Assembly (NCBI GenBank): GCA_041670885.1 | Contig: JBAXYJ010000002.1 | Location: 1 to 47,341 of the forward strand | Direction of reading: 5' to 3' | Length of the DNA: 47,341 nucleotides | From: JAJBWD01 sp041670885 | GTDB taxonomy: Bacteria; Bacillota; Clostridia; Clostridiales; Clostridiaceae | Shown: positions 8,455-15,129 of the stretch, in pieces | How the letters are laid out: every line of letters begins with the position of its first letter | How positions within the stretch are numbered: position 1 is the first letter of the stretch | The notes under the pieces: model-generated | What the model was told of the DNA's origin: nothing | What the model saw: the letters and a program-made list of their open reading frames with translations, nothing else | The model's database searches: none | Translations under genes and position numbers: made by a program

Positions 8455-8508
8455 TGTGTTAATTATTTATCTTATTATAATTATAGATTATTAATTGAAT
8501 TAACACAA
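8455..8508 (-). promoter_or_regulatory. rex promoter with possible Rex operator
   Basis: Minus strand TTGTGT (8508-8503), 17 bases, TATAAT (8485-8480). A 10-base inverted repeat tgtgttaatt / aattaacaca (8455-8464 and 8498-8507) flanks the promoter. TGTTAA half-sites resemble clostridial Rex boxes (TTGTTAA-N4-TTAACAA), but no complete box with a 4-base spacer is present, so the operator call is tentative. Confidence 0.5.
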
Positions 8509-8554
8509 CACTTTAAATTCGCTATTTTAAATTTTATGCATTAAAAGTTAATCC

Positions 8555-8583
8555 TTGAATTATGCCTGTTACTCATTTATTAT
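8555..8583 (+). promoter_or_regulatory. Probable promoter of the ABC-F gene
   Basis: TTGAAT, 17-base spacer, TATTAT, ending 35 bases before the start codon of the ABC-F gene. Confidence 0.5.
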
Positions 8584-8618
8584 AATATGTGAGTAAATAG
8601 CCTTTAGGTGGTGAAATA

Positions 8619-10532
8619 ATGATAGTACTAAGTGTAAAAAACCTTTCAAAGGCCTTTGGTATTGATGAAATTTTAAAAGATGTTTCCTTTAATATAAATG
8701 AAGGAGAAAAAGTTTCACTAATCGGAAGTAATGGAAGCGGAAAATCAACACTGTTTAAAATAATTACCAAATCTCTTGATTATGATACTGGAGACATATT
8801 TATAGACAAGGGGAAGACTCTTGGATATTTAAGCCAAAATCTGTCACTTGGAAGCCATAATACCATATACGAAGAAATGCTGACACCCTTCAGCAATCTT
8901 TTATCATTAGAGAAAAAAATCAAAGCTTTAGAAACTGAGCTTTCTCTCCCTTATGATGAAGCTAAAGAGGATTATCATAATAAAATAATAGAAAAATATA
9001 CAGAAAGCCAGGAAATATATAAGATATCAGGAGGCTATACATATAAAGGTGAAATAAGCCGTGTCCTCCAGGGCTTAGGATTCTTTGAAGAAGACTTTAC
9101 TAAAAAAATAAGCATATTATCAGGAGGTCAGAAAACCAGGCTGGCTCTAAGTAAACTGCTGCTTACTAAACCTGATATTCTTCTTCTTGACGAGCCTACA
9201 AATCATCTTGATTTGCCTGCAATAGAGTGGCTGGAGGAATATTTAAAGTCCTATAAGGGAACTATCCTTTTAATATCTCACGACAGGTTTTTCTTAGATG
9301 AAATCACCGAAAGAACCTTTGAGATGGTTAATGGCAAAATAATAGAGTACAGCGGAAATTATTCCTTTTACATAAAACAGAAGGGAAAAAACTATTCTGT
9401 AATGCTGAAAGCCTATAACAAGCAGCAGACTGAGATTAACAGGCAGGAAGAAATAATTGAAAGATACCGATCCTTTAACAGAGAAAAAAGCATAAAAGCT
9501 GCAGAAAGCCGTCAAAAGAGACTTGATAAAGTTGAAGTATTGGAAAAACCGGTTGAGGATAAAGGTCTAAACAGAATAGTATTTAAAGAGAAAATAAAAA
9601 GCGGAAGAGATGCACTTATCATAGAGGATTTATCAAAATCCTTTAATGATAAAGAGCTTTTTTCAGGAATTAATTTAAATTTAAAAAGAGAAGACAAGTT
9701 GGCTTTAATAGGAGATAACGGAATAGGGAAAACAACTCTTTTTAAAATAATACTGGGAGAAGAAAGACAATCTTCGGGAAATGTACTAATCGGCAAAAAT
9801 GTTGTATTTGGATATTACGATCAGGAACAAAAGAACCTGGATATGAATAAAACAATACTAGATGAGGTTTGGGATACTTATCCTGATCTTACGGTGAAAG
9901 AGATTAGAAGCTATCTGGGACATTTCCTATTTTCAGAAGATGACGTTTTTAAAAAAATCAGCAAGCTCAGCGGTGGGGAAAAGTGCAGGATCAGTCTCCT
10001 TAAGCTTGTACTTTCAAATTCCAATTTTCTTCTTTTAGATGAACCTACAAACCACCTGGATATTCCATCCAGGGAAGCCTTGGAGGAAGCTCTGCTGTCC
10101 TATGAAGGAACAGTGCTTCTAATATCTCATGACAGATATTTTTTAAATAAGATAGCAGAAAAGATAATCGAACTTAAAAACAATGGAATAACAACTTACT
10201 TAGGAAATTACAGCTATTATTCAGAAAAGAAGAAAAAACCTGACAGGTTTGAAGAAGTTGAAAAGGAAAGTTCAGTTAACAAAACTGAGCTTAATAATAT
10301 AAAAAAGAAGAAAAGAGAAACAGAAAAAAAGGAAAGAGAAAAAAGCAAGGAGATATCCTCCATTGAAAGTGAAATAGCTGAATTGGAGGAGCAAATTAAA
10401 AAATTAAACCAGATGCTCTGCAGTGAAGAAATATATTCCTCATTTCAGGAAAGCAGCAGGATAAATGAGTCCATAAAGGAAAATGAAGAAAAGCTTCAAA
10501 TGCTATACATAAAATGGGAAGAATTAATTTAA
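8619..10532 (+). CDS. ABC-F family ATPase, Uup/YdiF-like
   Basis: A soluble protein of 637 residues with two ATP-binding cassettes and no membrane segment, the ABC-F layout of ribosome-associated translation factors. Cassette 1 has Walker A GSNGSGKST (36-44), signature LSGGQ (from about 167) and Walker B LLLDEPTNHLD. Cassette 2 has Walker A GDNGIGKTT (from 365), LSGGEK and a second LLLDEPTNHLD. A linker of charged helices joins them (about 255-310), and a lysine/glutamate-rich coiled coil closes the protein (about 545-637), as in Uup/YdiF. Resistance-type ABC-F proteins cannot be told apart by motifs alone. GGTGG precedes the ATG. Confidence 0.92.
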   Translation: MIVLSVKNLSKAFGIDEILKDVSFNINEGEKVSLIGSNGSGKSTLFKIITKSLDYDTGDIFIDKGKTLGYLSQNLSLGSHNTIYEEMLTPFSNLLSLEKKIKALETELSLPYDEAKEDYHNKIIEKYTESQEIYKISGGYTYKGEISRVLQGLGFFEEDFTKKISILSGGQKTRLALSKLLLTKPDILLLDEPTNHLDLPAIEWLEEYLKSYKGTILLISHDRFFLDEITERTFEMVNGKIIEYSGNYSFYIKQKGKNYSVMLKAYNKQQTEINRQEEIIERYRSFNREKSIKAAESRQKRLDKVEVLEKPVEDKGLNRIVFKEKIKSGRDALIIEDLSKSFNDKELFSGINLNLKREDKLALIGDNGIGKTTLFKIILGEERQSSGNVLIGKNVVFGYYDQEQKNLDMNKTILDEVWDTYPDLTVKEIRSYLGHFLFSEDDVFKKISKLSGGEKCRISLLKLVLSNSNFLLLDEPTNHLDIPSREALEEALLSYEGTVLLISHDRYFLNKIAEKIIELKNNGITTYLGNYSYYSEKKKKPDRFEEVEKESSVNKTELNNIKKKKRETEKKEREKSKEISSIESEIAELEEQIKKLNQMLCSEEIYSSFQESSRINESIKENEEKLQMLYIKWEELI

Positions 10533-10609
10533 AGAATATTAACAATTCTTTATTTAAAAAATGTTAGAATATAGTATATTAGATAGATTATATTCAGAGG
10601 GTGCTGTAT

Positions 10610-11512
10610 ATGAAAATAAATGGAGTATTTGAAGGCGGGGGCATTAGAGCAATAGGGTTTATTGGGGCAATAAATTGTTTTGAAGATTATAACATAAGCT
10701 GGAATTATCTTGCCGGAACCTCTGCAGGTGCTATTATTGCTGCTCTTTTATCTTCAGGCTTTACAGGAAAAGAAATAAATAAGTTAATTATTAATACAAA
10801 TTTTTTAAAATTCATGGATAAGGATTATATCCAGAAGCTTCCCCTAATAGGGAAACCATTGGGTCTTATAAAAGAAAAGAGCATATATTCCGGTGATTAT
10901 ATGGAGGAATATTTATATAATGTTTTAGGAAGCAAAGGTGTTTATACATTTAAGGATTTAAAAGAACATGGTAAATACAGGGTTAAGTTTGTTGCCTGTG
11001 ATATAACAAGCTGCAAGCCAATAATCCTTCCTGATGATCTTCCTTATTATGATATTGATCCTAACGAATTTACAGTTGCAAAGGCTTTAAGAATGAGCTC
11101 TTCTATCCCCCTTTATTTTAAGCCTGTTGTACTTTACAAAGATGGTATTCCTCATTATATAGTAGACGGCGGTGTTGCCTATAACTATCCTATAGACATA
11201 TTTGATAATGAAAATGGTAGTTTTAAAACAATTGGTTTTAAATTCGAATTAAATGAGATGGAATCTTTAACTTCCAGCGGAAGATCTGACCCAATAGCCT
11301 TTTTATATGATTTAGCTTCTTCGGTACCAAACGAAAATAAAAGGATTCACCTTATAGATAAATATAAAGAAAAAACATTGCTTATTCCTACTATGGGAGT
11401 ACAAAGCACTGACTTTGAAATTAAGGAAGACAAGGCAATCTCTTTATATAAGGCCGGATACAAAAATGCCAAAACATATTTGATGAAATATCTGGAAGAA
11501 AAAGCTGTGTGA
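10610..11512 (+). CDS. Patatin-like phospholipase
   Basis: A 300-residue patatin-domain protein predicted to hydrolyse acyl lipids with a Ser-Asp dyad. The oxyanion loop is GGGIRAIG (9-16), the nucleophile elbow GTSAG has Ser38, and the catalytic Asp186 is in VDGG. No signal peptide is seen, so it is likely cytosolic or membrane-peripheral. An in-frame GTG at 10601 abuts GAGG (no spacing), while the ATG at 10610 is 9 bases away and is preferred. Related bacterial proteins include RssA/YchK-like patatins. Substrate unknown. Confidence 0.92.
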   Translation: MKINGVFEGGGIRAIGFIGAINCFEDYNISWNYLAGTSAGAIIAALLSSGFTGKEINKLIINTNFLKFMDKDYIQKLPLIGKPLGLIKEKSIYSGDYMEEYLYNVLGSKGVYTFKDLKEHGKYRVKFVACDITSCKPIILPDDLPYYDIDPNEFTVAKALRMSSSIPLYFKPVVLYKDGIPHYIVDGGVAYNYPIDIFDNENGSFKTIGFKFELNEMESLTSSGRSDPIAFLYDLASSVPNENKRIHLIDKYKEKTLLIPTMGVQSTDFEIKEDKAISLYKAGYKNAKTYLMKYLEEKAV

Positions 11513-11596
11513 ACAAGCAGATGTTGCTATATGTATTTCATTATTTGGGGCCATTTTATATTACTTATTAAATTTTCACAATATTTTGATTATTTA

Positions 11597-11625
11597 TTGA
11601 CATGTATATTAATTTATATTATAAT
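11597..11625 (+). promoter_or_regulatory. Perfect consensus promoter
   Basis: TTGACA, exactly 17 bases, TATAAT: both hexamers match the housekeeping consensus, the strongest-looking promoter in the window. It drives the short unit that ends at 11786, about 100 bases before the next gene. Confidence 0.85.
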
Positions 11626-11631
11626 GAATTC

Positions 11632-11786
11632 AAGATAAATTAATACAAAGAAGGGAGTGAGACCACCAGAAAATTAATTGCCAACATAAGTGGGAGGTGG
11701 TTTGGAAAACTTAATGTCAATTGAATGCGTCTTAGAAAAAAGCTAGGAAGTTCACCTAAAGTTTAATGTGGACTTCCTAGTTTTTT
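11632..11786 (+). ncRNA. Candidate small RNA or leader of unknown class, about 155 nt
   Basis: The stretch lies between a perfect promoter and a strong terminator, with no long gene. A hairpin accacc (about 11662-11667) / ggtggt (11696-11701) is visible, and no known riboswitch core was recognised. Inside it GGGAGGTGG is followed by a tiny frame from TTG 11702 (or ATG 11714) to TAG 11746. It would encode at most 14 residues ending SIECVLEKS, with the stop inside the terminator stem. It could be a free small RNA, a leader-peptide attenuator for the downstream cysteine-rich gene, or a relic of a small mobile element. Confidence 0.6.
11743..11786 (+). terminator. Strong intrinsic terminator
   Basis: A 13-base-pair stem, ctaggaagttcac with gtggacttcctag (one T-G wobble), followed by six T. 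It ends the short unit from the promoter at 11597. Confidence 0.9.
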
Positions 11787-11885
11787 ATTGTATAAAAAAT
11801 TTTTTTATACATGATTATCACTTAATAATATTAAATCCATATTATATAATATATCCTACTATCTATGTTAAAAGGAGATATAATT

Positions 11886-12302
11886 ATGGATGAAAAAATG
11901 ATGTATTGCCCTCCCTCTCAAGATTGCAATGATGAGTGCAGATGTGTATTAAAAAAAGATGTTAAATTCCAGTGCTGTGAGGACTTTAAATGTGAAAATA
12001 TATGCGGCGAAGTTAAATGTGAAGGAAGAATATTAAAAGTTAACGTAAAAATAAAAAAAGCCTGTATAGATAAGGCTGTCTCTATAGCGGTTCTGCTCTG
12101 TGAACAGGATAAAGTTATAGCTTTTAATGTTATAAAAGGTAAAAATGAATATTGGGATCAAAAAAATCGCTGCTGCACAGACACTGTTGAAAAAACCTTC
12201 TATTTTGTAATACCGGATGAGAATATCGCCAGAGAAAGATGTTTTACAATTAATGTATTAGCTCATTATATTGAAACCTGTATAGAGTGCCCTTGCAAAT
12301 AA
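11886..12302 (+). CDS. Cysteine-rich protein of unknown function
   Basis: A 138-residue protein with 17 cysteines (about 12 percent), including CRC, two CC pairs and a terminal CIECPCK. The middle (about 45-130) alternates charged and aliphatic residues like a beta-sandwich. No signal peptide or membrane segment is seen. I do not recognise the family. The cysteines suggest metal binding or disulphide cross-linking, as in some spore-coat proteins, but that is a guess. The ATG at 11886 follows AAAGGAGAT; an upstream in-frame ATG at 11865 precedes that site and is unlikely. It is a single gene closed by an 18-base-pair hairpin. Confidence 0.7.
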   Translation: MDEKMMYCPPSQDCNDECRCVLKKDVKFQCCEDFKCENICGEVKCEGRILKVNVKIKKACIDKAVSIAVLLCEQDKVIAFNVIKGKNEYWDQKNRCCTDTVEKTFYFVIPDENIARERCFTINVLAHYIETCIECPCK

Positions 12303-12313
12303 AGATTAAATGT

Positions 12314-12355
12314 AATTAAAGGAGATTCGCATTAATTTGCGAATCTCCTTTAATT
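12314..12355. terminator. Bidirectional hairpin between convergent genes
   Basis: Perfect 18-base-pair stem (12314-12331 with 12338-12355) around a 6-base loop, with AATTAAAGG/CCTTTAATT ends that give T-rich sequence on both sides. It separates the cysteine-rich gene from the reverse rubrerythrin. Confidence 0.8.
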
Positions 12356-12378
12356 AGTGACACTGACTTTACGGTTTT

Positions 12379-12924
12379 TTATTTGAAGTATCTATTAAGA
12401 AGTCCCTTAAATGCCATTCCATGTCTAGCTTCATCTTTGCACATTTCATGAACTGTATCATGAATAGCATCATAATTAAGCTGTTTAGCCCTTGTTGCCA
12501 GTTTTTTCTTGCCATCACATGCACCATATTCAGCTTCAACTCTCATCTCCAGGTTTTTCTTTGTACTTGGCAGAACTACCTCTCCTAAAAGCTCTGCAAA
12601 TTTTGCTGCATGCTCAGCCTCTTCAAAGGCTATTCTCTTATAGGCCTCAGCAACTTCAGGGTAACCTTCCCTATCTGCCTGCCTGCTCATTGCCAGGTAC
12701 ATTCCAACCTCAGTACATTCTCCTGTGAAGTTTTCCTTTAAGCCTTGAAGTATTTCAGCATCTACTCCCTGTGCCACCCCTATTCTATGCTCATCAGCCC
12801 AATTTAAAACCTCATCCTTCTTCTCTATAAACTTTGCTTTTGGAGCTCCGCATTGAGGACATTTTTCTGGGGCCTCTTCTCCTTCATAAACATATCCACA
12901 TACACTGCAAATAAACTTTTTCAT
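12379..12924 (-). CDS. Reverse rubrerythrin (peroxide-reducing, rubredoxin domain first)
   Basis: A 181-residue protein with domain order reversed from classical rubrerythrin. The N-terminal rubredoxin domain has Cys6, Cys9, Cys22 and Cys25 (CSVCG, CPQCGAP). A four-helix di-iron domain follows, with E-x-x-E/H ligands in the blocks around ECTEVGMYLA, FEEAEHAAKF, EAEYGA and KDEARHGM. Clostridial homologues reduce hydrogen peroxide and oxygen with NADH via partner proteins and are strongly induced by oxygen. A palindrome over its promoter suggests PerR-type control. Confidence 0.95.
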   Translation of the reverse strand: MKKFICSVCGYVYEGEEAPEKCPQCGAPKAKFIEKKDEVLNWADEHRIGVAQGVDAEILQGLKENFTGECTEVGMYLAMSRQADREGYPEVAEAYKRIAFEEAEHAAKFAELLGEVVLPSTKKNLEMRVEAEYGACDGKKKLATRAKQLNYDAIHDTVHEMCKDEARHGMAFKGLLNRYFK

Positions 12925-12983
12925 TTTTATTTCCTGCCTTTCTATACTTTAATTTATTTATTATACATTCTTATCTACAATTG

Positions 12984-13014
12984 TTATTATATAATAATAA
13001 TTTTCCTTTATCAA
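12984..13014 (-). promoter_or_regulatory. Reverse rubrerythrin promoter with PerR-like palindrome
   Basis: Minus strand TTGATA (13014-13009), 17 bases, TATAAT (12991-12986). The perfect 14-base palindrome ttattatataataa (12984-12997) covers the -10 box. It resembles AT-rich PerR boxes but is not an exact match, and AT-rich DNA makes such palindromes common. Confidence 0.55.
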
Positions 13015-13079
13015 GTCTTTTTTAAAAATTTTTGATTTATTTTATTTTTTCATTTAAAATTTACTATATGGAGGATATT

Positions 13080-14255
13080 ATGAATAGACTAGAGAAACTT
13101 AAAAGAAACATAAAATTAAATTATTTATTTACATTTTTGACTAAGCTTGATATTACAAATGGTGTATGGATGATATATTTAGCCTCCAAAGGAGTTTCAC
13201 TGACTAAGCTTGGCATACTGGAATCTGTATTTCATATAACATCATTTTTTATGGAAATACCCACCGGAGCCATTGCAGATATATTTGGCAGAAAGTGCAG
13301 CAGGATTTTAGGCAGGTTTATGAAGATAATAGGTACAATACTGCTTATATCATCAAATTCATATATATTCTATTTGCTTTCCTTTGTCCTTACAGCTATT
13401 TCATATAATTTGGAGTCAGGAGCAGGAGATGCCCTTGTTTATGATTCTCTAAAGGAACTCAAGGTTGAAGACAGCTATATGAAAGTAAGCGGTACAAACG
13501 AGGTATTCTTTCAAGTTTCTGATACCCTTTCTCTGGTATTAGGAGGATATTTGGCAAATATAAATTATACCTATGCTTATGCTGCTTCAATTTTAGCAGC
13601 TTCTTTCGCTGTTGCAGAATCTTTTTTCTTTCAGGAGCCCTCTTCCTTTAAAGAGGAAGATAAAACAAGCTTGTTTAAACAAATCAGGGACAGCTTCAAA
13701 ATTATATACAAAAATAAGAAAGTTGGATTTCTTATAATTTTTTCTTCCATGATTTCTATATTTGTAACAACTATATTTTTCTATTTCCAAAACTTTATAA
13801 TCGGACAAGGGTATTCAAAGTTTTCGCTGGGGCTTATTTTAGCATCAGCTTCACTTCTCAGCGCGTTTTTCGCCTTTTATACTCACAAAATAGAAAGAAG
13901 ATTAAAGGAAAAGGGAATATTAATTTATCTTCCCATTGTTTTATCCTTCAGCTTTTGGGGAATAGCTGCCACTAAATTTTATATATTTTTCTTTATTCTG
14001 GCCAATTCTGTTGAAAGTATAATATTTATAACAACCTCAGCTTATATAAATAAACTTATACCCTCTGATAAAAGAGCAACCATACTGTCAATGGAAAGTA
14101 TGGTATTCAGCCTTTTTATGATTATTCTATTCCCTTTAGCAGGTAAATTAGGTGATTTATTTTCATTAACTTTCTCATTTTATATAATAGCAATACTTAT
14201 TAGTATATTAAGCATAATAAACATACTAATGTTAACAGGAAGAAAAGGTTATTAA
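13080..14255 (+). CDS. MFS transporter
   Basis: A 391-residue membrane protein with about 12 membrane segments in two halves. The MFS signature loop after segment 2 reads GAIADIFGRKCSRILGR (about residues 65-81). GGAGG at about 13070 sets the ATG at 13080. The in-frame reading extends upstream to 13032 but has no ribosome site. Its nearest type is the drug/metabolite proton antiporters; the substrate cannot be read from sequence. Single gene ending in a bidirectional terminator. Confidence 0.88.
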   Translation: MNRLEKLKRNIKLNYLFTFLTKLDITNGVWMIYLASKGVSLTKLGILESVFHITSFFMEIPTGAIADIFGRKCSRILGRFMKIIGTILLISSNSYIFYLLSFVLTAISYNLESGAGDALVYDSLKELKVEDSYMKVSGTNEVFFQVSDTLSLVLGGYLANINYTYAYAASILAASFAVAESFFFQEPSSFKEEDKTSLFKQIRDSFKIIYKNKKVGFLIIFSSMISIFVTTIFFYFQNFIIGQGYSKFSLGLILASASLLSAFFAFYTHKIERRLKEKGILIYLPIVLSFSFWGIAATKFYIFFFILANSVESIIFITTSAYINKLIPSDKRATILSMESMVFSLFMIILFPLAGKLGDLFSLTFSFYIIAILISILSIINILMLTGRKGY

Positions 14256-14267
14256 GCTGCAAAATTA

Positions 14268-14291
14268 AAAAGTCAGCAAATGCTGACTTTT
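14268..14291. terminator. Bidirectional terminator between convergent genes
   Basis: Perfect 11-base-pair stem aaaagtcagca / tgctgactttt with a 2-base loop. T-runs follow in both directions, serving the MFS gene and folT. Confidence 0.9.
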
Positions 14292-14295
14292 AGTT

Positions 14296-14802
14296 TTAAC
14301 TTTTTATTAAGTTTATACTTTTGGTATGAATCACCAGGTAACCAACAACTTTTATACATATTACCTGAATAGGAATCATTAAAACAGTCTTAATTAATCT
14401 AGCCGGAAGCAGTGCCAAATACCCCTTCCCCAGAATTATAGACAGCCAAAGGGTGTTCAATCCTAAATCTACTCCTATGCCTATAGCTAATACACATAAT
14501 ATTATCCTAAGGTAAGAATCCTTTCTATAAAGGAATATCCCATATAGGGCTCCTGAAATCAGAGCACTTAAAGTAAACCCCGGAAAATAGACTGCCTTTG
14601 GTAATAGAAGCATCCCAAGAATATCAGCTGATGCATAGGCTAGCCCTGCAGCTTTGGGACCAAATAAGATCCCTGTTATGGCCATTGGAATGAACCCAAG
14701 ACCAATTCTAAGAGCTGGCGTTTCAATTGCAAAAAATCTGGTTAAGATAACCTCCATTGCAATAAGTAAGCTTATTATTATAAGCTTTTTAGTTTTACTC
14801 AT
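14296..14802 (-). CDS. folT: ECF transporter S component, folate family (FolT)
   Basis: The substrate-binding membrane subunit of an energy-coupling-factor folate importer. It has 168 residues and about six membrane segments. Typical FolT features are the early RIGLGFIPMAITGILFGP block, the PGFTLSALISGALYGIFLY block and the late arginine in LLPARLIK. It would use a shared EcfAA'T module encoded elsewhere. The leader carries a tetrahydrofolate riboswitch, which supports the substrate assignment. GGAGGAG precedes the ATG. Confidence 0.92.
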   Translation of the reverse strand: MSKTKKLIIISLLIAMEVILTRFFAIETPALRIGLGFIPMAITGILFGPKAAGLAYASADILGMLLLPKAVYFPGFTLSALISGALYGIFLYRKDSYLRIILCVLAIGIGVDLGLNTLWLSIILGKGYLALLPARLIKTVLMIPIQVICIKVVGYLVIHTKSINLIKS

Positions 14803-14820
14803 CTCATCTCCTCCTTTTTA

Positions 14821-14849
14821 CCACAAAAGAAGTGAGAATTCTTTTGTGG
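14821..14849 (-). promoter_or_regulatory. Hairpin beside the folT ribosome site, overlapping riboswitch P1
   Basis: Perfect 11-base-pair hairpin ccacaaaagaa / ttcttttgtgg with a 7-base loop. Its first strand shares bases with the 3' strand of riboswitch P1, so the two cannot form fully together. No U-run follows; the ribosome site GGAGGAG comes 6 bases later. This points to control of translation rather than termination. Confidence 0.6.
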
Positions 14850-14948
14850 CAGCGGAATGCGATATACACAACACAAACTAAAATAGTCTTTCTTCCAGAG
14901 GCAACTTCCCGTCCTGCTGGTACTTAATGCACGTATATCTACTCTGCC
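14848..14948 (-). promoter_or_regulatory. Tetrahydrofolate (THF) riboswitch
   Basis: Minus strand matches the folT THF motif: P1 ggcag / ctgcc closing GGCAGAGTAGA at the 5' end and GCATTCCGCTGCC at the 3' end. P2 is a perfect gatatac / gtatatc pair. CATTAAGT and the GGGAAGTTG segment are present between them. It sits directly upstream of folT, the usual target of this class. Confidence 0.9.
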
Positions 14949-14986
14949 ATTTAGGGAAGCTTAATAGTAAGCCCCCATTTAATATT

Positions 14987-15014
14987 ATTATATATTAAAA
15001 ACTCATTTTGTCTA
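14987..15014 (-). promoter_or_regulatory. folT promoter
   Basis: Minus strand TAGACA (15014-15009), 16 bases, TATAAT (14992-14987). Confidence 0.6.
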
Positions 15015-15033
15015 TATTTTTTAAAAAATATAG
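15012..15033. repeat. Perfect 22-base palindrome between divergent genes
   Basis: Reads ctatatttttt followed by its exact complement. It overlaps the -35 box of the folT promoter and lies upstream of the divergent gene at 15130. It is a possible operator, or simple AT-rich symmetry. Confidence 0.5.
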
Positions 15034-15129
15034 ATTTCACATTTATCTTTTAATCATAAAGAAAACGAAAACATACAATATAACTGAAATTTAATATATA
15101 ATATTATTAGAAGGATTGGGGGTGGATAT

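Noticed and set aside
11632..11786. Known riboswitch (THF, SAM, c-di-GMP, TPP, glycine, fluoride) or T-box
   Set aside because: None of the conserved cores of these classes could be found on either strand.
12314..12355. Possible further copy of the dispersed repeat family (contains aattaaagg and tttgcga)
   Set aside because: It lacks the attgcataatt ends and the inner TTTTCA...AGCC segment; it is a plain bidirectional terminator.
14821..14849. Intrinsic terminator after the THF riboswitch
   Set aside because: No U-run follows the hairpin; the sequence goes directly into a purine-rich ribosome site.
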